From: Cheilinus undulatus
Taxonomy: Eukaryota > Chordata > Actinopteri > Labriformes > Labridae
NCBI RefSeq assembly: GCF_018320785.1
Contig: NC_054868.1
Span: 48,932,874-48,996,873 of the forward strand
Length of the DNA stretch: 64,000 bases
Direction of reading: 5' to 3'
In this document: in pieces, positions 35,220 to 46,562 of the stretch
Numbering within the stretch: the first letter of the stretch is position 1
How the letters are laid out: every line of letters begins with the position of its first letter
Made by a program: the position numbers and the translations under genes
Notes under the pieces: model-generated
Seen by the model: only the letters and a program-made list of their open reading frames with translations
Database searches by the model: none
Told to the model about the DNA's origin: nothing

Positions 35220-36128
35220 TTAACTCATTGAGTGCCAACTCTTTTATAAAATGGAAAATGGCTTGTGCCAGCGTTTTTGGCCATTTTGAGTCATCTTTCA
35301 AGACCCACAGGATATTTTGTACTATGATTCTGAAAAAACCAAATAGCTCAAATGAAAGAAGAATCTCTATTTCATCATGGAAAAAAACGATTGTTTGTAG
35401 CTTGTTCCGATCTTGATTCATCTGAAGTTAAATAGAGGCTAGTTTCACCAAAAAGATCACTTTTTTTCTAGAAAGCTGAGAAAAAGCACGTTTTTGTGAA
35501 AGAGAGTCTGTCAAGCAGAACAGTGATTTGAATGTTATAATTTTTCCTTCAATAACATAAAAGATCTGAAAATTGTATTACAAATGTTATTTTATGTTGA
35601 AATAAATAACAATGCTTCCAGTCACTGTCATGCCATTCACACTCTGGAACTGGATGGCCTCCACGGGACCCCCTATACACCCCTGTCCTCTCCTGCTTGT
35701 TGCTGTTTGCATCCAGCTGGTGAGAGGCTGCCTTATTTCTCAGACGCACGGGGGAGACCTCGCAGCATTCTTTAGCCTCTTGGCCTCATAGACAGATGAA
35801 TAAAAGCGCCGATCCCTGGATTCGCTGTCGTTACGTTCAGTGTCGGTTTCAGTGAGTAAGCGATTTTTCGGGCAAAAGTTTAACGTTTCTTCCAGCGTCT
35901 AAGTTAGAACTTTTAGCTTAGATTACCTCTGGAACGATCGCTCTGCTCTTTGACCCCAGGGTCTCCACCTCTGATGTCTGATCTACCGTCACTTCCGACT
36001 GTAGTGTTCCGACTACGTATCCCAGAAGCCCCAAAATTACTCACAGGGAGTGTGAGAGTGCCTCCTTGTGCCAGCCACCGAAAAAACACTTTGACGTATG
36101 TATACGTCAATGGCACTCAATGAGTTAA
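35220..36128. mobile_element. piggyBac-like MITE flanked by TTAA
   Basis: Perfect 14-bp terminal inverted repeats, CTCATTGAGTGCCA at 35224-35237 and TGGCACTCAATGAG at 36111-36124, each bordered by TTAA (35220-35223 and 36125-36128). The TTAA duplication plus a CTCATTGAGTGCC-type end is what non-autonomous piggyBac-like elements show; I infer the superfamily. It holds no transposase. A subterminal palindrome-like GACGTATGTATACGTC is at 36093-36108. Confidence 0.85.
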
Positions 36129-36563
36129 AGGTCACATATTTGACCCTTTAGAGATAAGTTTATATTGGTCTCAGAGGTCCCCAAAACATGTCTGTTAAGT
36201 TTGTTGCTTAAAAACACTCCAGTTTTAGATTTTTGCATATCTAAAAAACACTCTGGATGTGGCTCTTACAATCCTCCTCTCAGCTGCCATCTGAGAGGAG
36301 GATCAGGAGAGGAGGGCGGAACTTTCTTCCAAGCAGGGAGGGCCAACTGAACCTGGGGTCGGGGCTAACTCCCCACATGACATCATGAGGGGGAAATCTG
36401 AGAACGGCTTGTTTCACCACACATTTTCTGAAAGGTGGAGAAAGAGAGGGGGTGAGGGAATGGATTTTTCTGATTCTTGAGGGGATTTTGGAAAAGACAG
36501 GGGCACATATTGTTGTTATAAATGCCTGAAAAATAAGTATTTTGCATAATGTGTGACCTTTAA
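36125..36563. mobile_element. Second TTAA MITE, abutting the first
   Basis: Begins at the shared TTAA (36125-36128) and ends at TTAA 36560-36563. Ends: AGGTCACATAT on the left, GTGTGACCT on the right. It belongs to the family seen in the other orientation at 60402-60897 and as a fragment at 63518-63583 (shared GGTCTCAGAGGTCCCCAAAA and GACATCATGAGGGGGAAATC phrases). It contains a hairpin around CCTCCTCTCAGCTGCCATCT. No coding capacity. Confidence 0.85.
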
Positions 36564-36894
36564 AGTCCTAATTTTACATTAAGGAGCATTTTTCTTAAAT
36601 AGTTTCTTAATTCTTAGACAGTTTTTTGTCAGCTTGGTGAACCTCAGCCCATCTTTCTTCTAAGAGACTCTGCCTTTCTAAAATGCAAAATAGTCCGGCT
36701 GTTTTTCAATACTACCACTCATGTCTCAAAACTTTTGTTGCCTCATCCTTAAGTTTTTTGCTGCCATCAAATTCAAGATGAGCTAACACTTTTTATGAAG
36801 TGGTAAAATGTGTTAGTTTCAACATCTGATATGTTGTTTGTGTTCTATTATTTTAATATGTCCTATTCTATTGGGTTAAATACAGGTTAACAAC

Positions 36895-36896
<2 letters not shown>

Positions 36897-36927
<31 letters not shown>
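36897..36927 (+). repeat. TTA microsatellite
   Basis: About ten TTA/ATT repeats followed by an AATAATATTATC tail, directly next to the terminal repeat of the minus-strand Tc1 relic. Confidence 0.9.
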
Positions 36928-36928
<1 letters not shown>

Positions 36929-37309
36929 AATATTATCATGCATTTTATTTACAAAACCATTGCATTCTTTTTTTAATCAACTTTTTATTTTGATTATTTT
37001 TTCCATAATTTGAGTTTAACTCAACCTTTAACAAGAAGTAACTGTGGTGGCTGACTTTTTACCCTCTTTTTTTTTTTTAACTGGAGTTCTCTCTGAACAC
37101 TTGAGAGCATAGACACAGATTTATGTTTAAGCTGGTGAGTTCTCAAAACTTACATGACTGCTACTTTCATAAAGCAGCGAAAAACTGGTGTTTGAGTACT
37201 TTATGTTGAAAATGGACTAATTGTACATATAAGACACCAACAACCTTTTAATCAGTGCCATCATATCAATGCAACAGGCTCTATAGGACAAAAAGAATAC
37301 AGTATAGGC

Positions 37310-37867
37310 CAGTGTCAATTTTGGAAGCTGTTTTTAATTTTAGTCTTAGTTTTAGTCTTTAAATGAAATGCATTTTAGTTTTAGTCACGTTACAGTAATT
37401 TTTATCCTTTTAAGTTTTAGTCTAGTTTTAGTTGACGAAAACTTAAAACATTTTAGTCTAGTTTTAGTCAATTAAAAGCCCTCATATTTTAGTCTTTACT
37501 TTTAGTTCAAGCACTTATTTTTTTTTTTTTTTTGCCTAAATCTGCTACCAAATCATGGTAGTGTGTTCTCTGCACACTGCCACACCTGGGGTCCCTGCTT
37601 TCTACAGCTGAGAGGCAGAATAGCAGTGCAGCGTTTTTTTTGACAGATTTACCCACAGTAGAGAAATATCACGAATTTTGGATGTCCGGTGAAAACTGCA
37701 TTACATTTTAGTCTAGTTTTAGTCATCTCTATGAAAACTAAACATTTTTTAGTCAGTTTTGGTCATCACAGATCTATTGTTGTTAGTCTTAGTCTAACTT
37801 TTGTCATGGAAAAAAAGGCTGTCGACAAATAGTTTTAGTCATAGTTTAGTCGATGAAATTAACACTG
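37310..37867. mobile_element. hAT-like MITE rich in TTTTAGTC repeats
   Basis: Left end CAGTGTCAATTTT, right end GAAATTAACACTG, giving inverted CAGTGT(T/C)AATTT termini. Flanks GTATAGGC (37302-37309) and TTGTAGGC (37868-37875) agree at 6 of 8 positions, consistent with a decayed 8-bp hAT target duplication. The interior repeats TTTTAGTCTAGTTTTAGTC many times and has a poly-T at 37519-37533. No coding content. A relative with AGTTTTAGTTAG is at 56367-56564. Confidence 0.65.
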
Positions 37868-38787
37868 TTGTAGGCCTATAATAAATCAACAATCTGACTC
37901 CCCAGAGACTAAATAGCTGAATGATGCACTGTACTTTATAGGCCATGAAGAACGGAGCTGTACGTGGTGCTGAAAGCTAGTGCTGTAAATTCAGACATGC
38001 CAGTCAGTTACTTCTCAGCATCTGCAACTGTTTTCATGAATTACTTATATCAATTCAGCTCTTAAAGCTCACTGCGGAGCTTTTAGGAGACAGATATGAT
38101 TACAAAACTGAACCTTATAGCAACACACACTGGAAAAGTATACTATAAAAAGGCTTAAATAAAGGGGACAGCCATGTTTTTTGCTGCAGTGCAAATTTCA
38201 CTACCTTGTTATAAGCTGCATGCATGAAGTCCTCGAAAAAAGTTTGTTACTGCCCTTTAGTCATCTTGGCCCTTTGTCTTAGTTTACTTTGCAGTGTATG
38301 TGTATGCTGGGGTGGAGGGGTCTCGTAGGTCTACATTGGCATGATTGGCACAAGTTGGTCCGAGGCATTCTCCGTGGGTAAATCGGCACCTATGCTTGAG
38401 AGGGCTGCAGACCATAGATCTTAAGGATTGTTACTGTAAGACGAAGCATCTGCCAGAACAAAAATACACAGTAAAAATTTGAGAATGAAATTGGATTAAA
38501 CTTTCAGTTAGGTTAGGGTGAGTGAACGGGTAGGATTCCAATAGGTTAGAACTTGACCTGCAAAACCTGATAAAACTTTACTAAGCCGACTAAACAGTCT
38601 ACTTAAAGGAACAAAAGCATGTCAGCCATGAAAATATTCAAATGCTGCAAGCATAGCTTACGTCGCTCCTTTACCTGTGTAGGCTACAGAGACACTGGAG
38701 CTATGTAGATAATGTAGCTAAAGCTAAAGCACACGAAGTGTAGTAGTGTAGTTATCTGTTCTAAAAAAGTGACAAAGCCGTCTAAGC
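37868..38787. other. Intergenic, nothing recognised
   Basis: No exon or repeat boundary recognised before the hAT-like element at 38788. Confidence 0.5.
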
Positions 38788-39006
38788 CAGAGGTTCTCAG
38801 ACTATTCGGGACCCTTTACAAGGCAGAACATTTCCAAGGACCCCCATATAAGCCTCACGCTGATTAAACATACACTATATTGCCAAAAGTATTCACTCAC
38901 CCATCCAAATAGTTGAAACCAGGTGTTCCGATTACTTCCATGGCCGCAGGTGTATAAAATCAAGCACCTAGACAAGCAGACTGTTTCTACAAACATTTGT
39001 GAAAGA

Positions 39007-40016
39007 ATGGGATGCTCTCAGGGGCTCAGTGAATTCCAGCAGTGATAGGGTGTCCCCTGTGCAACAAGTCCAGTGGTGAAATTTCCTCGCTCCTAAATAT
39101 TCCACAGTCAACTGTCAGGGGTATTATAACAAAGTGGAAGCGATTGGGGCCACGTGAAGTGACAGAGCGGAGTCAGTGGGTGCTGAGGAGCATAGTGCGC
39201 AGAGGTCACCAACTTTCTGCAGAGTCAATCTCTACCGAGATTGACTCTGCAGACCTCCAAACTTCATGTGGACTTCAGATTAGCTCAAGAGCAGTGCGGA
39301 GAGAGCTTCGTGGAATGGGTTTCCATGGCTGAGCAGCTGCATCCAAGCTATACATCACCAAGCGCAATGCAAAGCGTGGGATGCAGTGGTGTAAAGCATG
39401 CTGCCACTGGACTCTAGAGCAGTGGAGACATGTTCTCTGCAGTGACGAATCACGCCTCCCCATCTGGCAATCTGATGGATGAGTCTGGGTTTGGTGGTTG
39501 CCAGGAGAACGGTACTTGTCTGACTGCATTGTGCCAAGTGTAAAGTTTGGTGGAGGGGGGATTGTGGTGTGGGCTTGTTTTTCAGGAGCTGGGCTTGGCC
39601 CCTTAGTTCCAGTGAAAGGAACTCTGAATGCTTCAGCATACCAAGAGATTTTGGACAATTCCATGCTCCCAACTTTGTGGGAACAGTTTGGGGATGGCCC
39701 CTTCCTGTTCCAACATGACTGTGCACCAGTGCACAAAGCAAGGTCCATAAAGACATGGATGAGAGAGTTTGGTGTGGATGGACTTGACTGGCCTGCACAG
39801 AGTCCTGACCTCAACCCAACAGAACACCTTTGGGATGAATTAGAGTGGAGACGGCAACCCAGGCCTTCTCGTCCAACATCAGTGTGTGACCTCACAAATG
39901 TGCTTCTGGAAGAGTGGTCAAAAATTCCCATGAACACACTCCTAAACCTTGTGAAAAGTCTTCCCAGAAGAGTTGTAGCCGTTATAGCTGCAAAGGGTGG
40001 ACGGACATCATATTAA
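39007..40016 (+). pseudogene. Tc1-like DD34E transposase, broken
   Basis: ATG 39007 opens MGCSQGLSEFQQ and meets a stop at once (39043-39045). The transposase frame resumes at 39042 with CNKSSGEISSLLNIPQSTV, an N-terminal helix-turn-helix. It then runs in one frame to TAA 40014-40016, broken by TGA at 39330-39332 and TGA at 39480-39482. Both stops sit where CGA would be expected, so CpG decay is a likely cause (inference). Catalytic residues remain: D in S-D-E-S-R, D in F-Q-H-D-C-A-P-V-H, and E in P-T-E-H-L-W-D-E, with 34 residues between the last two. A segment after K-R-L-G is shorter than usual for the family, and a palindromic insert lies at 39217-39252. It cannot make active enzyme. Confidence 0.93.
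39217..39252. repeat. Perfect 16-bp palindromic insert in transposase
   Basis: CTGCAGAGTCAATCTC (39217-39232), loop TACC, then GAGATTGACTCTGCAG (39237-39252), exact reverse complements. The second arm looks like an extra copy of the first in inverse orientation, and the reading frame is kept across it. Confidence 0.9.
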
Positions 40017-40559
40017 ACCCTATGGATTAAGAATGGGATGTCATGTTCATTAGCAAGTCAAGGCAGGTGAGCAAATACTTTTGGCATTATAGCGTATGTT
40101 AACTGCCACTTGTACTCCTAGATGCTGTATTTTGAAGCCTTCAACCTAAATACAAGCTCCTGTTCAGGTGGGTGTGGCTTCTTACTTTTTGTGATCCTTT
40201 GAGCAGCCAAATAAAAATCCCTCTTTCTTGTGCTTTTCTAATGCATGATGATTGATAGATTTACATAATATTTCACAATATTTGAGTTTTTATTGGCCAA
40301 AAGCTGAATTAAGTGGGAGTCATTGGTTTAGTATGGTTGTTTTATGGTGCTGTGGTCCATATTTATTTGATTTTTAACTACATGGCATTATTTTAAGAAT
40401 TTGTTCTGAATTATTTCGCAGACCCAGACCCCAGTTTGAGAACCACTGGGCTAGGCTGCTTTGCTACTTTATCCACATAGCTTTTCTAGCTACATTGGCT
40501 TCAGCTATGCTTGCCAAAGCTAACTTGGCTACATTGGCTTACGTAGTAATTTTAACTAA

Positions 40560-41270
40560 GGCTGTGTCCGAAATCACTCCCTATTCACATATAGAGCACT
40601 ATATAGTGAATACGCCATTTTGCAGTGGTGTCTGAATTCTGAGTGAGCATTGTTATTCACCATGTAGTGCACTCATTCTTTCCCACATTGCATTTTTAAA
40701 AAGTAGTGAACAACCAATGCTCACCAGCCCAGTGATATTTACCATCATGCATCGCAGCTGCTGCTCTCAAACATAACGGAAGAATGAGAGGAGCACAGGA
40801 ACACATTTAAAAGCTTTATTTAATGCTTTTTTGTCTGTTGGTTTTAACCAAATCTTTAAGAAAATAATAATGATTTAAAACGGAGTAACTCTGAGGATTA
40901 CAAGACATGAGACCATTATCCTTATGCAAAAATAAGTGATAATACAGTGATAAAGACACAAGCTTTTTTTTATTTATTAGTATTTTTATTTATTTATTTA
41001 TTTTTTGTGAAAATAAATTTTGTTTATTATCAGTTTTCAGTGAAATTCAACCGTTAATTTCGATCCTCAGCCTTTGTCCTGGAAATTTACAAACCGTTGT
41101 TGCTAAACCTTTTAATTGTGAGACAGCGGTGACGTCATCGTCCGCGGCCGGAGTAGTGTCTGAAATCATTTTTGTGTTTTGCAGTTGAGTCCACTATATA
41201 GTCCACTATATGCTGCTCACTATAGAGTTGATAGGGAGTAAGGAATGAGTGAGTGGTTTGGGACACAACC
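40560..41270. mobile_element. Harbinger-like MITE with TAA target duplication
   Basis: Left end GGCTGTGTCCGAAATCACTC and right end AGTGGTTTGGGACACAACC are inverted repeats. TAA lies on both sides (40557-40559 and 41271-41273), the 3-bp duplication typical of PIF/Harbinger elements. CACTATATAG-type phrases occur inverted near both ends. There is no transposase, and the middle is AT-rich with a TTTATTTATT run at about 40973-41004. Confidence 0.8.
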
Positions 41271-41273
41271 TAA

Positions 41274-42120
41274 GTAGCTCTTGTAGCTTTGTTAGCTTTT
41301 GCTAAAGCTAATGAAGCTAACGTGAGCCACTGTTCACGTATCTGCTTCTTAAACTGTTCTATACATAATTTACCCTCAGGTTAGGCTTCTGACCCTCTCA
41401 TATGTTTTATTTACAACATGTTGCTTAAGCTGTAATTTTTGCAATCCCTAAATGGAACTATGTTGTACTGGCGAATCACAGCACTTCAGTTCTGCCAGAA
41501 ACAGCATCTCACACTAAGATGCTGCAAGAGGGGGTTTCTGACATCTATGGTCTGCAGCCAGACAGTCTTGGAAAACTCTGTTGTAAACTGTGACGGGCTG
41601 CGTAGAAGTAGCGGGTATCGTTAAAACAGTGGTTCTCTACTGGTGGGTTGGGACCCAAAAGTGGGTCATCAAGCAGTTTTTAGTGGGTTGTGACTAGGTG
41701 TCTGGAAAAAAATGTAAAAGTCCTTAAGTCCTTATATAATATGCTTTGATACCTTTCGTTTTACCCTGTTTTATTGTGAAATTGGGTAAATTGAAATTTT
41801 TTATCAATATTTCATCTAATTTATCTCCTCTTCTTGCAATAAATGGCTGCTTTTCCCATGATATTGTAATGTGAAATATATTATAGTGAAAGTAATTTCA
41901 CAAGTTCTCTGGAAAATTGGCAAAAATTGACACATAATGATGAGAAAAGAGGGTATAAAATTTGTCAGTTTTGTCCCTTTTCTTTTTTTTATATCAGGTG
42001 TTTTGGTCCAATCATGCTCCAAACTGCAACATATTTAATTACCTAAACATGTGTTGTTAAAAATCCTCCAGAGACTGGACCAGTTCACTGCTTTAAAACA
42101 TTGACACAAGTCAAGAGTCA
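41274..42120. other. Intergenic with a lone hAT-like end
   Basis: CAGTGGTTCTCTACTGGTGG followed by GTTGGGACCCAAAAGTGGGT at 41636-41667 is the left end of the same hAT-like family found at 38788. I find no matching right end. The rest is AT-rich without recognised features. Confidence 0.5.
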
Positions 42121-42693
42121 GGCCTCATCCACATGGAGAAGAATTCAGGAGTATATGCAAATGTTTTTGTCGTATCGGCGTTTTGTCCACATGGAAACAG
42201 CGTTTTGGGTGACTGTAAACGATGCTTTTCGAAAACAGGTCCCAGAGTGCATAAATCTGTAAACAACTACAGTTTCGTCTCCGTGTGGACGGCTATCCAC
42301 ACCTTTCTTGAAATGATTATGTCACACACAGTGTAACAAACATGGCGGACTACAGGGATGTGTTTGTGCAGCAGAAACGACTAAGCTTATTATGGCTTTT
42401 ACAGCAAAAAATCTGATGCTCCTTTACCACCACCGCAAAATGCATACACCATATGTTTTTAAATCCAATGGAGAACAACCAGGAAGGCAACTAGAAGAAA
42501 GTTTGGGGCAGTTTCCTGTGTTCCTCTTCTCTCTTTTAATGTATTTCCGTGGCAGCGTTACAGCACCACTTACGGGCTTAGCACATGCACTACAGCGTTT
42601 TCAGTCGTTTTCAGTGGTTACGCAGATATTTCCTGAAACTTTTTCAAAACGAAATGGCAATATATCATTTTCGTCTTCGTGCAGACAGGGCCT
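42121..42693. mobile_element. MITE with GGCCTCATCCACATGGAGA ends
   Basis: Left end GGCCTCATCCACATGGAGAA and right end CTTCGTGCAGACAGGGCC are approximate inverted repeats, with further inverted phrases inside (AAACAGCGTTTTGG; GCGTTTTCAGTCG). This is the layout of a common fish MITE (probably hAT or Harbinger derived). No target duplication could be fixed. Open frames across it have no recognised domain. Confidence 0.6.
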
Positions 42694-45079
42694 AAAGTAG
42701 GACCTGAGCAACTTGTCTCAAACTTGAGCCCCCTTCTCTGCCCTCATGAGTTTGATAACATCACATAATCTAACAAGCCTCAACAGCAGTATTGATGAAT
42801 GCACATGAGCTGTCAGCAGGATGACAGATTCACCAGAGGTGTCTCCAGTTTGGCTCGTCTGGCTGTAACCACTGATCAATTACACAATCAATCAATCCCT
42901 GGTTGAATGAGCAAGTCAGGGATTGAGTCATCAAACATGCAGTCAATTAGACAATCAGTCAGTGAGTGAGTCATATTTCTCTGGTTTTGATTCTCTGTTT
43001 CATCTCCCTGTTGATTCCTGCTGTCACAGCTTGTTAGCACAGTCACACCGGGTCTTCATCTCCCGTCCCCAACAGTCTGCTTCCTCTGCTGTTAAATTAT
43101 GGATACGTCTTCATCATCTCTCTCTGAGGCAGGAACAAATAACCAAAATCCTTGTCTGACCCTTCCCCGCCTCCAACCACGGCCACCTCTTCACTCTCCG
43201 TTACCAGAGACAGAAATACACCAACTCAAATATTAATTTTCTACCCTGAATCTCCTTTATTTCATATTTTTCTTCCATTCCCTGCAGTGGAGACTCTTGC
43301 TGCTTGTGTCTGGCTTCCTCGTAAAATGAAATTACAAAATTTTTACTCCTACTTTGATGCATTGCTGCAAGCTCTCAGTAAACATTTTTTCATCATTTCC
43401 TCCATATCTGTTCTGCGATTTCTCTGTGGATCAGACCTTCACCTCTGATGGGTCTGACCTCATAGCCTTTACTTCAGTATTTTCACCAGCATTGTCCATC
43501 CAGGACTTTGCCTCATCTCATATTCAGCGCAGAATGTTTACAGAATATTTTGCCATCATGATGAATTCTTTCCTCAAGGTCTTACACCACCTCCTCCGCC
43601 TCCTCCACCGCCTCCTCCTCTTCTCTGTCATGCACCTTTTGCCACCACTCGGCATCTTTTTTACTGCACCTGCTGTCAAAAAAACACCTCCGTCTCCTTC
43701 CCTCCGTCCCTCTGCTTTGTTTTGACATTTTTATCTCAGCTTTTACCTTCCTGCCCTCCGGCTCTTTTCTTTGTCAGCCTCACCAGGGTATTAAACGCTC
43801 CCCTCTCTCTCACTCTCTCTGTATTTTAAGGTTCCTCCAGTCTAGATTTGAGATGAGTGCTCACATCCGCCTTCACACTTTGTTATATTGCAGTCCTTGA
43901 AATCCATTTGGTTTGAACTGAGAAGAACATTTTGGCTTTCTAAAATATACCAAATCAAACTTCTCCATTTCAATTTCCTACAACGAATTTCATTGACCTT
44001 CGTGCTACTCCATGTCTTACCAAAAGATTATCTTCTTTTCCACAAACATATTTTTATATCTGAAATAACCTTCAGTATTTTGATTTGGTTATAACTTTGA
44101 CCTTGCCCCTCTGTTTTAAGTGCACCATTTTGTCTGTTTTTGCAGGTTTTGTCCAAGATATTAACAAAGCAACTCAAAAAGTAGACAAGTAACCTTGCAA
44201 AGCATCCAGGCCTGAGCACGGATATGTCACGCACCGACATCATCACAAGGCGAATCCACCATTGATGAATTTATACATGTTGATGACTAAGTACACATAA
44301 GTATTGTTTTTTAGGCTGTAAAATAACAACAGATTTATCGGTATCTGATCTGACACCGGAGTTGTTTCACCTGACCTGGGATCAGTAGCTACGTTAACTA
44401 TACAGAGCCAGTGAGGAGAGAGAGAGAAAGCGGCTCACAGCGGAGAGTTATGGCTTAGCGCATGTAATCTTGAGCCTGATCAGAGTTCCAGGCGCCTGTG
44501 CTGAATGAAACCTGGACTTTTTAACTTGTATGAGCCCCTACAGTCATTCCTCTGCTTGTCCGGGTACTGTCTGAACCCCTTGGCATTCCTTTATGCACTA
44601 AGAACTGTGCCATCTCTCTGCGTATTTTTGGAGATTAACCCCAGCACACACTTGTCCGCGTATCCTCCTTTACACACGGAGGATGAAAGGTGTTTGTTAA
44701 CTTGTGAGCTGCTGTTTGTGACTCAATCAAGGAAAGAAGCTTTATTTCACAAATCAAATAAACCTTTCATAGTCGTTAAAGCCTTACTTTGCTAGAAACT
44801 GGTTAGAAATGTGGACTGGACTGGGATCCATTAGAGCAAGGTTGTAGTGGATCTGTGCAAAGTTTGTTAAATTCTTCAGCTTTGATAAAATCTTTGTAAC
44901 TTGATGAAATACAATAAGACAAAATATAAAGATCTCTCTCTATTGCTCAGGAAAAATCCCTCTGTCTCTAGCGTGCAGCTGCTACGTGGTGTGCTCTCAG
45001 CACTCTGAAACGGGTCCTTTTCTTGTTATTTCACATTATGTCACATTCCCGCGCTTGTGCTCCATCATTTGCATCCATG
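42694..45079. other. Intergenic, no gene recognised
   Basis: Pyrimidine-rich around 43000-43830 with CCTCCTCCGCCTCCTCCACC at 43588-43607 and a CT tract near 43801-43820. Open frames of 72-123 codons here follow composition and have no domain. At 44340-44400 GGTATCTGATCTGACACCGG may be part of another dispersed repeat. Nothing firmer. Confidence 0.45.
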
Positions 45080-45235
45080 CCGTGCCTAGGCCCACCTAGT
45101 CCTTCCGTGCCGGGGCCGCAAAGCGTGCCACGCCGAAGCACGGAATGACGGCACTCACACTGGCCGCACGTACTAGACTTTAGGCTGAAACAGGCCCGGG
45201 CACGGTACAGATGGCCTAGTGTGAGTGCGCCCTTA
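45080..45235. mobile_element. GC-rich MITE fragment with two nested hairpins
   Basis: GCACTCACACTGGCC (45151-45165) pairs with GGCCTAGTGTGAGTGC (45213-45228), and TTCCGTGC (45103-45110) pairs with GCACGGAA (45138-45145). The stretch is markedly GC-rich (CCGGGGCC, GGCCCGGGCACGG) in AT-rich surroundings and ends GTGAGTGCGCCCTTAG, a common terminus of fish MITEs. It may be one half of an element. Confidence 0.5.
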
Positions 45236-45899
45236 GTGATTAGCTCAGACGTTGGATAACCATGACCTGGATGACTGAGAACCTACACAGATATCTTAAG
45301 TTTTTGTCTTTGTTTTTAAGTTGCTGATGAAAACTTCATTTCCTGAAGTTACTCTTCAAAGTAAAAGTCTTCAGTGAGAATTAACATTGGGTGGTTTTAT
45401 TGTGACAAACTTAGCAGGAATAGAACGCATCTATTGTTGGATACTTCACTAAATCTTAGCATCGCAATGCTAACAAACAGGACAGGTAAGATTTTTCTTT
45501 TCCCACTAAATCCAGTCAAGTGAAAAATAGACAAATACTCATGCTATTATCCTGACCTTACTATGATCAGAGTGCAACTGCCTGGCTCTGTGCCAGAGCA
45601 GAGACTAAGACCATTTTCTGGTTCTGTTACTTTAAATGATCCTCAGGCCACTCTGGCTGATAGATTTGACTAATTTTTCTTACAATGAACAAAAAAACAG
45701 CAGTTTTTTTCTGTTTGCGTTCTTTCTAGTGGTGAAAGGTCTGGACTGCTGGAAGGTCAGTTCAGCACCCAGACTCTCGTGCTGCAAAGCCGTGCTGTTG
45801 TGATGGATGAGGTATGTGGTTTAGCATTGTGTTGCTGAAATATGCAAGGCCTTCCCTGAAAGAAATGTTGTTTGGATGGAAGCAAATGTTGCTTTCAAA

Positions 45900-46562
45900 C
45901 AGGGGTGTCAAACCTAGTCACAGTTTTTCCCCCCTGTTTTCCAAGAGCACCCAATTTTGGTTTATTATTGAAGCACCATTATTGAGCAGCCAATCAACCT
46001 CCCTCTTTTGCAGTCAAAATAGTAAGTTAAAAGGCTCAATATCTGAGAAAGAAAGTCAAACATATTAGTTCAAAAAGTCAAAACACAAAATTAGATAGTT
46101 TTAAAGGCAAATATTAAAAAAAGAAAGTCAAAATCATATTTTTAAGGCAAAAATATGACTACAAATTTAAAATGGTGGACTTAAAAGGTTAAACTATGAA
46201 ATAAAGGTTGAAATAATAAGTTGAAAAGGCCAAACAATTAGAGAAACAGTCAAAATTATACATTGAAAAGGACAAAATATGAGATAAAAACTGAAAATAA
46301 TAAATTGACTAAGTCAAAATACAAGATAAAAAGTCAATCTAATAAATGTAAATGGCTGAAATATGAAATAAAAGTCCAAATAATAGATTGAAGCCATACT
46401 TTTTTCACATTTTATGACTTTAGTATATTTGATATCATCAAGGTTAAGTTTACATTTGTATACTGGAGGAAATCTGCAGACCTCATATTTGTTATAATGA
46501 AAATAGGATATGATCTTGCTGGCCGGGTGTGACTGTACCACAGGTAGAGTTTGACACCCATG
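45900..46562. mobile_element. hAT-like MITE with internal tandem repeat
   Basis: Left end CAGGGGTGTCAAAC and right end GTTTGACACCCATG are inverted repeats matching at 13 of 14 positions. Flanks CTTTCAAA (45892-45899) and CTCTAAAA (46563-46570) match at 6 of 8, fitting a decayed 8-bp target duplication. The centre (46010-46400) is a tandem array. No transposase. Confidence 0.75.
46010..46400 (+). repeat. AT-rich minisatellite inside hAT-like element
   Basis: Roughly nine degenerate copies of a unit of about 40-45 bases built from AGTCAAAATAATAAGTTGAA then AAGGTCAAAATATGAGATAA. It sits wholly within the element at 45900-46562. Confidence 0.8.

Larger units (their letters stand above)
35100..36900 (-). 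mobile_element. Tc1-like relic, minus strand, hosting two TTAA elements
   Basis: 35100-35219 read on the minus strand gives the part of a Tc1-like transposase gene around the phrases GATTCAGAGAATCTGGAGAA-type and GGACAAGGCCGA-type sequence, seen better at 49230-49330. After the two insertions the same element continues at 36564 with its 5' leader (AGAGACTCTGCCTTTCTAAA and GTGAACCTCAGCCCATCTTT) and then its long terminal repeat (TTGCTGCCATCAAATTCAAG, 36759-36778; TCAACATCTGATATGTTG). The transposase is not functional. The interruption is exactly the two TTAA-flanked elements. Confidence 0.75.
38871..40096 (+). mobile_element. Tc1-family transposon, nearly full length, TA duplication
   Basis: Ends CACTATATTGCCAAAAGTAT on the left and ATACTTTTGGCATTATAGCG on the right are near-perfect inverted repeats. 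TA dinucleotides border both sides (38871-38872, 40095-40096). The length of about 1.22 kb between the TAs is usual for a fish Tc1 element carrying one transposase gene. Both ends and most of the gene are well preserved, so the insertion is fairly recent among the repeats here. Confidence 0.95.
38788..40448. mobile_element. hAT-like MITE split by a Tc1 insertion
   Basis: Left end CAGAGGTTCTCAGACT (38788) and right end AGTTTGAGAACCACTG (ending 40448) are inverted repeats of the common fish CAGTGGTTCTCAAACT terminus. The flanks GTCTAAGC (38780-38787) and GGCTAGGC (40449-40456) agree at 6 of 8 positions. Removing 38873-40096 would rejoin the two halves at a single TA. The element itself is non-coding. 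Single ends of the same family lie at 11931 and 41627. Confidence 0.75.

Noticed and set aside
39275..39937. 220-codon minus-strand frame
   Set aside because: Antisense shadow of the Tc1 transposase gene; all recognisable motifs are on the + strand.
42392..43725. Run of 98-123-codon frames downstream of the MITE at 42121
   Set aside because: Pyrimidine-rich composition explains them; no conserved domain, start context or splice structure.
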